Shown here: positions 46,773 through 56,023 of the stretch, piece after piece
Numbering within the stretch: position 1 is the first letter of the stretch
Layout of the letters: the number at the start of each line of letters is the position of its first letter
Assembly: GCF_027486195.1 (NCBI RefSeq)
Contig: NZ_JAIXPP010000009.1
Coordinates: 1-64,000 of the forward strand
Reading direction: 5' to 3'
Origin: Novosphingobium sp.
GTDB taxonomy: Bacteria > Pseudomonadota > Alphaproteobacteria > Sphingomonadales > Sphingomonadaceae
Length of the DNA stretch: 64,000 nt
The notes under the pieces: model-generated
Database searches by the model: none
The model's input: only the letters and a program-made list of their open reading frames with translations
Told to the model about the DNA's origin: nothing
Made by a program: the position numbers and the translations under genes

Positions 46773-46792
46773 TATAAAGACTTCTTTATATC
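46771..46792. promoter_or_regulatory. Perfect palindrome upstream of ahcY (GATATAAAG / CTTTATATC)
   Basis: Nine-base perfect arms around ACTT. It is A+T-rich in a G+C-rich region and has no T-run, so it looks like a DNA operator rather than a terminator. A regulator of the methionine/SAM cycle, perhaps ArsR-type, is plausible. Confidence 0.55.
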
Positions 46793-46813
46793 CCCATTGC
46801 GCATTGGTGAGAG

Positions 46814-46860
46814 GCCCGCTAAGAGAGTGGCAATCCTGCCATCGTCTTGGCGGGCTTTTT
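46814..46860 (+). terminator. Terminator-like hairpin in the ahcY leader
   Basis: Stem GCCCGCTAAGA / TCTTGGCGGGC with one wobble pair, an inner stem TGGCA/TGCCA, then five T, ending 30 bases before the ahcY start. Its place in the leader suggests either the end of an upstream transcript or a regulated attenuator. Confidence 0.65.
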
Positions 46861-46890
46861 CGTTTGATCTGCAATCTTGGAGACTGCCTC

Positions 46891-48309
<1,419 letters not shown>

Positions 48310-48348
48310 GCTTCGCTGGAGGTCTGCGGCCTCCACTGGACGGAACGA

Positions 48349-48375
48349 GGCCCGCGCTGATGCGCGGGCCTTTTT
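48349..48375 (+). terminator. Rho-independent terminator of ahcY
   Basis: Perfect nine-base stem GGCCCGCGC / GCGCGGGCC with loop TGAT and five T, 40 bases after the ahcY stop. Confidence 0.93.
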
Positions 48376-48447
48376 CGTGCGCCCACCCCACAGCTTGTGG
48401 CCTGCCTGACATTGTAATTTGCCGCGCCGCACCCTAGCCAAGCAGGG

Positions 48448-50808
48448 ATGGTCCTGCCGCCGTTTGCCCTTGTTCTTGTTGCGCTTGTCCTTGCGGCCTG
48501 GACGCTGGGAGCCGCGTGGGCGGTGCTGTCTGCCCGCGCGCGCCTCGCCCGGGCCGAAGCGACGCAGCGGCTGGCCCGCCGGCTTTCGCGCATGATCGAG
48601 GAAGCGCCCGCGCTGCCCCTGCTTGTGCGGGCGGACGGACGAATCGAGGGGCCCTCGCGGCTTGCGAGCTGGCTCGGCCTCGACGCAGTGCCCGGTTTCC
48701 TCAGCGAACTGGATGCCGGTGAAGTGGGGCTCGACGAAGTTCAGCTCTCGCAGCTCAGCGATGCGGTGCGCAAGGCGCAAAAGACCGGCGCGCCATTCGA
48801 GCTGGCGCTGAGCCCGCGCGGCGGCAAGCGCAGCCTTGGTGCGCGGGGCCATCTCGCCGATCCGCAGGTCTCCCCGGGCGGCGCGGCGCTGGTGTGGTTC
48901 TTCGACTTTACCGAAAGCGTGGCAGAGCTGCGCCGGTTGCGCGCCGAGGCCGCCTCTGCGCGGGCCGATTTTTCCGCGCTGGCAGGCCTGATCGAGGCGG
49001 CACCGCTGCCGATGTGGTTCCGCGGACCGGACATGGCGCTGCGGCTCGTCAACAGCGCCTATGTCAAGGCAGTCGGGGCCTCCAGCGCGGCGGATGTGGT
49101 CTCCGCAGGAACCGAACTGATCGAGCCGATCGATGGGGTGAGCGCGGCCAAGATCGCCCAGCAGGTCTTCAACCGCCGCCTCGCCGTCGAGCGGGTGGTC
49201 TCGGCGACCATCGGCGGGCAGCGCCGGTCGATCCGCGTTTCGGATCTCCCGTTGGGCGACGACGGGGTTGCCGGCTATGCGGTCGATACCGAGGAAATGG
49301 AGGAGTTGCAGCGCCAGTTCCGCCGCTTCCGCGAAGCGCAGCGCGAGATGCTCGATACGCTCTCGGCGGGGATCGCGCAGTTCGACGAGAAGCGCAATCT
49401 GGTCTTCGCCAACCAGCCGTTCCTGCGCATCTTCAGCGTGCCGCAGGCCTGGGTGGTCGATACGCCGCCGTTCGACCGCGTGCTCGACCGCATGCGCGAC
49501 AGCGCGCGCCTGCCCGAAGTGCGCGACTTTCCGGAATGGCGGCGCGAGCGGCAGGGCTGGTTCCTTTCGCGCGAGCCGCGGGAGGAATCATGGCACCTCG
49601 GCGACGGCACTCATCTGCGCGTGATCGGTCAGCCGATGCCGGACGGCGGCCTCCTCATGATCTTCGAGGATCGCACCGAGCAGCTCCAGCTTTCCGCGAC
49701 CCGCGATACCTTGCTGCGCACGCGCACGGCAACCTTCGACAATCTGTTTGAATCGCTGGCGGTGTTCGGCCCCGATGGCCGCCTGCAGCTGTGGAACCGG
49801 CGCTTTGCGAGCGAAATGGGGCTGGAGGAGGAATTTCTCGCCACGCATCCGCGCGCCGATGCGCTGCTCAGCCGGATGGCCAAGATGCTCAAGCGCCCCG
49901 CGCAAGTGAGCACGATTGGCCAGGTGATCCAGTCCGCATCGCTGGAGCGCAAGCAGCAGAGCGGGCGCATCCTGCTCGCCGATGGACGCTCGTTCGCGAT
50001 CGCGGGCGTGCCGCTGCCCGATGGCAACGGGCTGCTCACCGTGCTCGACATAACCGATTCCGAGAAGGCCGAGGCGGCGCTGCGCGAACGCAATGCGGCG
50101 CTGGTCGAAGCGGATGCAGTCAAGACGCGCTTCATCGCCAACATGAGCTATGAATTCCGCACCCCGCTCACCTCGATCGGCGGGTTTGCCGAACTGCTGC
50201 AGAGCGGGATCGCAGGCGACCTCACCCCGCAGGCGCAGGAGTACGTGAGTGCAATCCTCACGTCGGTCGAGCGGCTTGGCGAGCAGATCGAGAATGTGCT
50301 CGATCTTTCGCAGAGCGAGGCGGGTACGCTGCCGCTGGCGGCCGAGCCGGTCGATCTGTTTCCGCTGCTGGGCGATGTGGTGCGCGAGCGGGCGGAGCGG
50401 CTGACCGAGGCCGGGATCACGCTCGACTTGCGGGGGAGTGCCGCCATCGGCAGCGCAACCGGTGACCGCAAGCGACTGCGGCGGCTGTTCGGCCAGCTGA
50501 TCGACAATGCGATCACCGCGACCCCAAAGGGCGGGCGCATTCTTGTCGAAGCCTCGCGCCGAAAGGGCGGCAAGGCCGGGAAAGGTGCGCTGCAGGTGGT
50601 CGTCTCCGACAATGGGCAGGGGATGGACCCGGCGCAACTTGCCCGCGCGCTCGAAGGACTCAAGATCAGCGCTGACGGTCGTTCGGTCGAGCGGCGCGGC
50701 GGGGTCGGCCTGCCACTCGTTCGCCAGCTTGTCGCCGCGCATGGCGGTTCGTTCGAACTGCTTTCTGAAAAGGGTGAGGGAACCAGCGCCGTGGTGACGT
50801 TACCATAA
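48448..50808 (+). CDS. divL: DivL-type PAS-domain tyrosine pseudokinase
   Basis: Sensor-kinase-like protein of 786 residues. One N-terminal transmembrane segment (residues about 4-26) is followed by PAS-type regions (roughly 165-280, 310-420 and 430-550). A dimerisation domain near 555-620 precedes an HATPase domain (residues about 640-786, with DNGQGMD and GGVGLPLVRQLV). The phospho-acceptor position is tyrosine: Tyr568 (TAT at 50149-50151) in NMSYEFRTPLTS, where ordinary kinases have His. This is the mark of DivL, which in Caulobacter couples DivK to the CckA-CtrA pathway. It lies between ahcY and tsaE. Confidence 0.88.
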   Translation: MVLPPFALVLVALVLAAWTLGAAWAVLSARARLARAEATQRLARRLSRMIEEAPALPLLVRADGRIEGPSRLASWLGLDAVPGFLSELDAGEVGLDEVQLSQLSDAVRKAQKTGAPFELALSPRGGKRSLGARGHLADPQVSPGGAALVWFFDFTESVAELRRLRAEAASARADFSALAGLIEAAPLPMWFRGPDMALRLVNSAYVKAVGASSAADVVSAGTELIEPIDGVSAAKIAQQVFNRRLAVERVVSATIGGQRRSIRVSDLPLGDDGVAGYAVDTEEMEELQRQFRRFREAQREMLDTLSAGIAQFDEKRNLVFANQPFLRIFSVPQAWVVDTPPFDRVLDRMRDSARLPEVRDFPEWRRERQGWFLSREPREESWHLGDGTHLRVIGQPMPDGGLLMIFEDRTEQLQLSATRDTLLRTRTATFDNLFESLAVFGPDGRLQLWNRRFASEMGLEEEFLATHPRADALLSRMAKMLKRPAQVSTIGQVIQSASLERKQQSGRILLADGRSFAIAGVPLPDGNGLLTVLDITDSEKAEAALRERNAALVEADAVKTRFIANMSYEFRTPLTSIGGFAELLQSGIAGDLTPQAQEYVSAILTSVERLGEQIENVLDLSQSEAGTLPLAAEPVDLFPLLGDVVRERAERLTEAGITLDLRGSAAIGSATGDRKRLRRLFGQLIDNAITATPKGGRILVEASRRKGGKAGKGALQVVVSDNGQGMDPAQLARALEGLKISADGRSVERRGGVGLPLVRQLVAAHGGSFELLSEKGEGTSAVVTLP

Positions 50809-50810
50809 GA

Positions 50811-50861
50811 GAATTTGGACCATGAGGGAATTTGGGCCGTGAAGGAGTTCTGGCCATGATC
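50811..50861 (+). repeat. Three imperfect 17-base direct repeats between divL and tsaE
   Basis: GAATTTGGACCATGAGG, GAATTTGGGCCGTGAAG and GAGTTCTGGCCATGATC follow without gaps. Each unit carries ATG or GTG at the same place; the last is the tsaE start codon. The second unit supplies AAGGAG to the third. Confidence 0.75.
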
Positions 50862-51305
50862 ATACCGCTCCCGGACCTTTCCGCGACCGACGCACTCGCC
50901 CGCCGGATTGCCACGCTGCTGCATCCCGGCGATGTGATCGCGCTCAGCGGCGGGCTCGGCGCGGGCAAGACAACGCTTGCGCGCGCGATTATTGCGGCGC
51001 TTGGCTACCAGAGCGAAGTGCCCAGCCCCAGCTTCGCGATCATCGAGGTTTATGATCCCCCGGCGCTGCGGATGCGCGTGGTCCATGCCGATTTCTACCG
51101 GCTTGAAGACCCCGAGGAGGCAGCCGAACTCGGCCTCGACGACTACCGCGCCGATGCCGTGCTGATCGCGGAATGGCCTGAACACGCCGGCGGTTTCGCG
51201 CATGAACCGGCGTGTTTGTCGATAAGGCTGGAAATCCTTGAAAACGAGCGCGTCGCCATTGTCGAGGCGGGGCCGGATTGGCTAGAGCGCAGAGGATGGA
51301 CGTGA
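50856..51305 (+). CDS. tsaE: tRNA threonylcarbamoyladenosine biosynthesis ATPase TsaE
   Basis: Small ATPase of 149 residues needed for t6A37 modification of tRNA together with TsaB and TsaD. The Walker A loop is LSGGLGAGKTTLARAI, and the later VVHADFYRLEDPEEAAELGLDDY is the family signature. AAGGAG nine bases before supports the ATG at 50856; an in-frame GTG-type extension upstream is part of a tandem repeat. It overlaps the next gene by ten bases. Confidence 0.94.
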   Translation: MIIPLPDLSATDALARRIATLLHPGDVIALSGGLGAGKTTLARAIIAALGYQSEVPSPSFAIIEVYDPPALRMRVVHADFYRLEDPEEAAELGLDDYRADAVLIAEWPEHAGGFAHEPACLSIRLEILENERVAIVEAGPDWLERRGWT

Positions 51306-52318
51306 CCTCCACTGCAATGCAGGCCCCTGAAAGCGCTCTTCCCGAGGGCGCGCACCCGTTTCTTGCCGCCGCTGGCTGGGGCACTGCCGTGGTCGAGCCG
51401 ATCCCCGGCGATGCTTCGGCGCGGCGCTATTTCCGTCTGCGACGTCCCGGCGCGACCGCCATGCTTATGCATGCGCCGCCGCCGGGTGAGGATCCCGAAC
51501 CGTTTCTGCGTGCCGCGCGCTGGCTTGACGCCAACGGCATGCGCGCGCCGCAGATCTTTGCCGAGGATGCGGCAAAGGGATTCGTGCTGCTGCAGGATTT
51601 CGGCGAAGTGCGCATGCGCGAATACGTCGATGCCTGGCCGCAGGACGAGCGCGAGGTCTACACTCATGCGGTCGATGCGCTGCTGCAATTACACCGCCTG
51701 CCGCCCGGGCCATTCACGCTCTACTCGCTTGCCGAGTACCAGCGCGAGGCGCGGTTGTTCGTCGAATGGTATTGCCCGGTGCAGGGGCTTGGCGTCGATC
51801 ATGCCGGTTGGACGCAGGCGTGGGAGCAAGTGCTCGGCCCGCTGTTATCGCGCCAGCGTCCGGGTGTGACGGTGCTGCGCGACTATCATGCCGAGAACAT
51901 CATGCTTCATGGCGGGATCGACAAGCAGGGCCTGCTCGATTTCCAAGACGCGCTGGTCGGACACGCGGCCTACGATCTCGTATCGTTGCTGCAGGATGCC
52001 CGGCGCGATGTCGATCCGGCAATCGAGCAGGCCATGCTCGACCACTATATCGCGGTAAGCGGCGCGGACGCCCATTTTGCTGAGGACTATGCGCGGCTCG
52101 GCGCACAGCGCAATGCAAAGATCGTGGGCATTTTCGTACGGTTGTGGCGGCGCGATGGAAAGCCGCGCTACCTCGATTACATCCCGCGCGTATGGGGCCT
52201 GCTGGAGCGTGATCTGGCGCATCCGGTGCTGGCCCCTGTTGCGCGCTGGTTCGATGCCAACGTGCCGGCGGACCTGCGCGACCCGGCGAAGCGGCTTGGC
52301 GGGACATTCCCGGCATGA
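51296..52318 (+). CDS. amgK: AmgK: anomeric sugar kinase of peptidoglycan recycling
   Basis: Phosphotransferase of 340 residues in the aminoglycoside-kinase fold. It has EPIPGDASARRYFRLRRPG, the catalytic loop VLRDYHAENIMLHGG and the metal-binding LLDFQDALVGHAAYDLVSLL. AmgK phosphorylates MurNAc (and GlcNAc) at C1, and the next gene is its known partner MurU, which supports the assignment strongly. Together they recycle cell-wall sugar to UDP-MurNAc, bypassing fosfomycin-sensitive MurA. Start ATG 51296 overlaps tsaE. Confidence 0.88.
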   Translation: MDVTSTAMQAPESALPEGAHPFLAAAGWGTAVVEPIPGDASARRYFRLRRPGATAMLMHAPPPGEDPEPFLRAARWLDANGMRAPQIFAEDAAKGFVLLQDFGEVRMREYVDAWPQDEREVYTHAVDALLQLHRLPPGPFTLYSLAEYQREARLFVEWYCPVQGLGVDHAGWTQAWEQVLGPLLSRQRPGVTVLRDYHAENIMLHGGIDKQGLLDFQDALVGHAAYDLVSLLQDARRDVDPAIEQAMLDHYIAVSGADAHFAEDYARLGAQRNAKIVGIFVRLWRRDGKPRYLDYIPRVWGLLERDLAHPVLAPVARWFDANVPADLRDPAKRLGGTFPA

Positions 52319-53046
52319 CGAAGCTCGATCGTTCTTTGGCCAGCGATGTCGCGATGGTGCTCGCAGCCGGAATCGGCAAACGGATGCGTCCGCTGACTGC
52401 CACCCGGCCCAAACCGCTGGTTCGCGTCAATGGTCGTGCCCTGATCGACCACAGCCTCGACAAGCTGGTCGAAGCGGGAGTTTCGCGCGCGGTGGTCAAC
52501 GTGCATTACCTGCCCGGGCAGATCGAGGCGCATCTTGCCCAGCGCAGCGCGCCTGCCTTCGCCGTTTCGGACGAGCGCGAGGCGCTGCTCGAGACGGGCG
52601 GCGGCATGGTCAAGGCGCTGCCGCTGATCGCTGCCGATCCGTTCTTCTGCCTCAATAGCGACAACGTTTGGCTTGATGGGCCGCAGAACGTGTTTGCGGC
52701 CTTGAGCGCGGCGTGGGATCCGGCGCAGATGGACGCGCTGCTGCTGCTCGTCAGCCACGCGCGGGCATTCAACTATACGGGGCGCGGTGATTTCCACCTT
52801 GATCCCTTGGGCCGAATCAGCCGCCGCAAGCCCGGCCGGGTGGCGCCGTTCATCTATACGGGCATTCAGATCGTCTCGCAGCGCTTGCTGCGCGATGCCC
52901 CGCAGGGGGCCTTTTCCACCGGTGTGTTGTGGGACCGCGCCATCGCGGAAGGGCGGCTCTATGGCATTTCGCACAACGGCCTCTGGTTCGAAGTCGGCGC
53001 GCCCGAGATGATCGCGCCGACCGAGGCCGCCTTGCAGCGTGGCTGA
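52315..53046 (+). CDS. murU: MurU: N-acetylmuramate-1-phosphate uridylyltransferase
   Basis: Nucleotidyltransferase of 243 residues. The N-terminal MVLAAGIGKRMRPLTATRPK is the nucleotidyltransferase signature, and LNSDNVWLDG holds the metal-binding Asp. LETGGGMVKALPLI is also typical of MurU. It converts MurNAc-1-phosphate and UTP to UDP-MurNAc. Its start overlaps amgK by four bases (ATGA), so the kinase and transferase are coupled. Its end overlaps addB by eight bases. Confidence 0.9.
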   Translation: MTKLDRSLASDVAMVLAAGIGKRMRPLTATRPKPLVRVNGRALIDHSLDKLVEAGVSRAVVNVHYLPGQIEAHLAQRSAPAFAVSDEREALLETGGGMVKALPLIAADPFFCLNSDNVWLDGPQNVFAALSAAWDPAQMDALLLLVSHARAFNYTGRGDFHLDPLGRISRRKPGRVAPFIYTGIQIVSQRLLRDAPQGAFSTGVLWDRAIAEGRLYGISHNGLWFEVGAPEMIAPTEAALQRG

Positions 53047-56023
53047 GCGAGGGCCCGGCGTCTATTCGATTGCCGCGCACCGCGGCTTTGCCGACGCACT
53101 CGTGGCGGGGCTCATCCCCCGTTATCGCGAGGAAGGCTTCGGCTTGGCGCGGCTGACTCTGCTGCTGCCAACCCGCCGCGCCGTGCGCATCGTGACCGAG
53201 GCTTTCATCCGTGCGAGCGGCGCAGAAGGCGGCGCTGGCGGCCTCCTGCTCCCGCGCATGGCAGTGGTGGGCGATCTCGATCTCGACGAGACGCTGGGGC
53301 CGCTGCTCGATCCGCTGGGTGAGGGCGCCGACCTGCCACCGGCGGCCGATCCCACCGCGCGGCTGCTGGCGCTGGCAGACATGCTCCGCAGCGATCCCGA
53401 TACGCGCGCAACATCCGCGCCGGGGCTCTTGCGGCAGGCGCGTTCGCTGGCACAGGCGATGGACAGGCTCGCGGTCGAGGATGTCGCGCTGGAGGCGCTG
53501 CTCGACCCTGAAGTGGTCGGGCTGGTCGGCGAACTGGCGGAGCACTGGCGGCGAGGGACTGCGCAATTCGCCCGCATTCTGGCGCATTGGCAGGCCCGGT
53601 GCGAGGAGCGCGGTGAGATCGATGCGCCGGTGCGGCGGGGCCGCCTGCTGGCACATGTGGCCGAGCGTTGGCGGCGTGAGCCACCGCCTTTTCCGGTTGT
53701 GGCTGCGGGCGTGACATCGGCAGCGCCTGCGGTCGCGCGATTGCTACGGGTGGTTTCGGAATTGCCGCAAGGCGCGGTGATCCTGCCCGATCTCGATCTG
53801 GCATTGCCTGATGCAGTCTGGGACGCGCTGGGCGTAGCGGGCAATACCGAGCGGCCCGATGCGCCCGTCTTCGCGCGCGGCGATGTGACGACGCATCCGC
53901 AATATCACCTCAAGCTCCTGCTGGCGCGCATGGGAATTGCGCGCGGGGAAGTGCAGGCGTGGCACCGCTCCGGTCCGGCGGCCGCGCCACCTGCGCGCAG
54001 CCGGGCAATCTCGAACCTGTTCCTGCCGCCCGAGGCGAGCACGGTCTGGGCCGAGCTGCCCGCGGAAGCCCGGCGGCTTTCGGGCGTGCGCCTGATGGAG
54101 ACCGCACACCCGGAAGAAGAGGCGCAAGCGGTTGCGGTGATGGTGCGGCAGGCCTTGGCCGAGCCGGAAAAGCGCGTGGCGGTGATCACGCCGGACCGCG
54201 ATCTGGCGCAGCGGCTCGTCGCGCATCTGGAGCGCTGGGGGATCGCGGCAGACGACACGGCGGGCCGGCCACTATCGCAAATGCCGGCGGGGCGGCTGCT
54301 GCTCCAGCTCGCCGAGATTGCCGCGACCGCTGCGGCCCCGGTGCCGCTGCTGGCGCTGCTGGGCCATCCGCTGGTGCGGCGCGGCGAAGAGCGCGCGGCG
54401 TGGCTGGAGCGTGTGCGACAGCTCGATCTCGCGCTGCGCGGGCCGCGTCCGGGGCCGGGACTGGAGGCTGTGCGCAGCGCCGTGGCAGCGAGAGAGAAGG
54501 CCTACCCCGGCCTTGCTGCATGGTGGGACGAGGTAGCGGCCATTCTGGCGCCGCTGACGGACGATGCGGTGCCGCCTTCGCTGGCTCTTGGGCTCGATAC
54601 CTTGGCCGAAGTGGCAGAGGCCCTGTGCGGTGCGGCGATCTGGGGTGAGGCCGACGGGCGCGCGCTGGCAGCTTTCATCGAACAATGGCGCGAGGCGGCG
54701 CAAGGCATCCCGCTGCCGGTGGAGCCAGCCGATCTGCACGCACTGCTAAGCGATGCGCTTGCCGAGATCGCAGTGCGCCCTCCCTATGGCGGCCATCCGC
54801 GCCTTTCCATTTACGGCTTGCTCGAAGCGCGGATGAGCCGGGCCGAGTTGGTGATCTGCGCCGGGATGACCGAGGGCAAATGGCCCGCTGCGCCCGCGCC
54901 CGATCCCCTGCTGGCACCCCCGGTGATGCGCGCGCTGGGCATTCCCGGCGCCGACTTCCGCATCGGGCTTGCTGCGCATGATCTGGCCGCAGCGCTGGGC
55001 GCGCCGGAAGTCGTGCTGAGCCATGCGGCGCGCGACGCGTCCGGGCCGGTAATCCCCTCGCGCTTCCTGCTGCGCTTCCGCGCGATGCTGGGGCGTGAGC
55101 TGGAGCGCGAGACGGAAGCGGTGCGCATTGCCCGCGCGCTCGACAAGGCTCCGGCTGCGTCAGCTTATCCGCAGCCCGAGCCCATGCCGAGCGCGGAGCA
55201 GCGCCGTGTCAGCATCGCCTCGACCGCGCTCGACCGGCTGCGGGGCGATCCCTACCAGTTCTATGCTCAGGCGATCATGGGCCTGCGCAGGCTCGATCCG
55301 CTCGATGCCGCGCCGACAGCGGCGTGGCGCGGCACGGTGGTGCACGCGGTGCTGCAGCAGTGGCACGATGGCGGCAGCACGCGCGGCGAACTCTTGCCGC
55401 TGGCCGAGCGCACTCTGGCCGACCTGAGCGCACACCCCTTCATGCGCGGGCTGTGGCGGCCCAGGCTGCTGGCGGCGCTGCAATGGGTGGAGGACCACAA
55501 CGCCGAACTCGCCGTGCAGGGCCGGCAGCCGGTGCTGTGGGAGAAGACCGGTGCGACCGAGATCAAGGGCGTGACGATCCATGGCCGGGCAGACCGGATC
55601 GACCGCCTCGCCGATGGCACGTTGGCGGTGGTCGATTACAAGACGGGCAAGCCGCCATCGGGCAAGATGGTGCAGGAAGGCTATGCGCTGCAGCTTGGCC
55701 TTGTCGCGCTGATCGCCGAGCGCGGCGGGTTTGCAGCGCTGGGCGGCAAGGCGCATGGGTTCGAATACTGGTCGCTGCAGAAGAAGGTGGACACCTTCGG
55801 CTATTGCGAGGAGCCGGTGCCAGGCGGTCGCAAGATAACCGGCCTGCCGCGCGAGGAGTTTGTGGCGACGACGGAGGCCTTCCTGATCGAGGCCATCGAC
55901 AAGTGGATTTTGGGCTCGGAACCCTTTACCGCGCGGCCCAATCCGGATCTGCCCGGCTATACCGACTATGACCAGCTGATGCGGCTCGAAGAGTGGCAGG
56001 GGCGGGGGGCGACGTCGGCATGA
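53039..56023 (+). CDS. addB: AddB subunit of the double-strand-break repair helicase-nuclease
   Basis: Subunit of 994 residues of the AddAB complex, the RecBCD counterpart in alphaproteobacteria. It begins with GTG and the conserved LTLLLPTRRAVRIVTEAF segment. A UvrD-like helicase-derived middle follows (RVAVITPDRDLAQRLVAHL, and later SRAELVICAGMTEGKWPAAP). A C-terminal nuclease domain has AVVDYKTGKPPSGK with the catalytic Asp/Lys and EGYALQLGLVAL. The complex resects broken DNA ends for RecA. It overlaps both neighbours. Confidence 0.94.
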   Translation: MAERGPGVYSIAAHRGFADALVAGLIPRYREEGFGLARLTLLLPTRRAVRIVTEAFIRASGAEGGAGGLLLPRMAVVGDLDLDETLGPLLDPLGEGADLPPAADPTARLLALADMLRSDPDTRATSAPGLLRQARSLAQAMDRLAVEDVALEALLDPEVVGLVGELAEHWRRGTAQFARILAHWQARCEERGEIDAPVRRGRLLAHVAERWRREPPPFPVVAAGVTSAAPAVARLLRVVSELPQGAVILPDLDLALPDAVWDALGVAGNTERPDAPVFARGDVTTHPQYHLKLLLARMGIARGEVQAWHRSGPAAAPPARSRAISNLFLPPEASTVWAELPAEARRLSGVRLMETAHPEEEAQAVAVMVRQALAEPEKRVAVITPDRDLAQRLVAHLERWGIAADDTAGRPLSQMPAGRLLLQLAEIAATAAAPVPLLALLGHPLVRRGEERAAWLERVRQLDLALRGPRPGPGLEAVRSAVAAREKAYPGLAAWWDEVAAILAPLTDDAVPPSLALGLDTLAEVAEALCGAAIWGEADGRALAAFIEQWREAAQGIPLPVEPADLHALLSDALAEIAVRPPYGGHPRLSIYGLLEARMSRAELVICAGMTEGKWPAAPAPDPLLAPPVMRALGIPGADFRIGLAAHDLAAALGAPEVVLSHAARDASGPVIPSRFLLRFRAMLGRELERETEAVRIARALDKAPAASAYPQPEPMPSAEQRRVSIASTALDRLRGDPYQFYAQAIMGLRRLDPLDAAPTAAWRGTVVHAVLQQWHDGGSTRGELLPLAERTLADLSAHPFMRGLWRPRLLAALQWVEDHNAELAVQGRQPVLWEKTGATEIKGVTIHGRADRIDRLADGTLAVVDYKTGKPPSGKMVQEGYALQLGLVALIAERGGFAALGGKAHGFEYWSLQKKVDTFGYCEEPVPGGRKITGLPREEFVATTEAFLIEAIDKWILGSEPFTARPNPDLPGYTDYDQLMRLEEWQGRGATSA

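Larger units (their letters stand above)
46465..46890. other. Long intergenic region upstream of ahcY
   Basis: 426 bases between divergent genes. It contains a possible small reading frame (46653-46772), an operator-like palindrome (46771-46792) and a terminator-like hairpin (46814-46860). The part next to the peroxiredoxin start shows nothing else I can name. Confidence 0.6.

Noticed and set aside
46741..46890. SAM-II or SAH riboswitch before ahcY
   Set aside because: The conserved core sequences of these classes could not be matched; only a palindrome and a terminator-like hairpin are supported.
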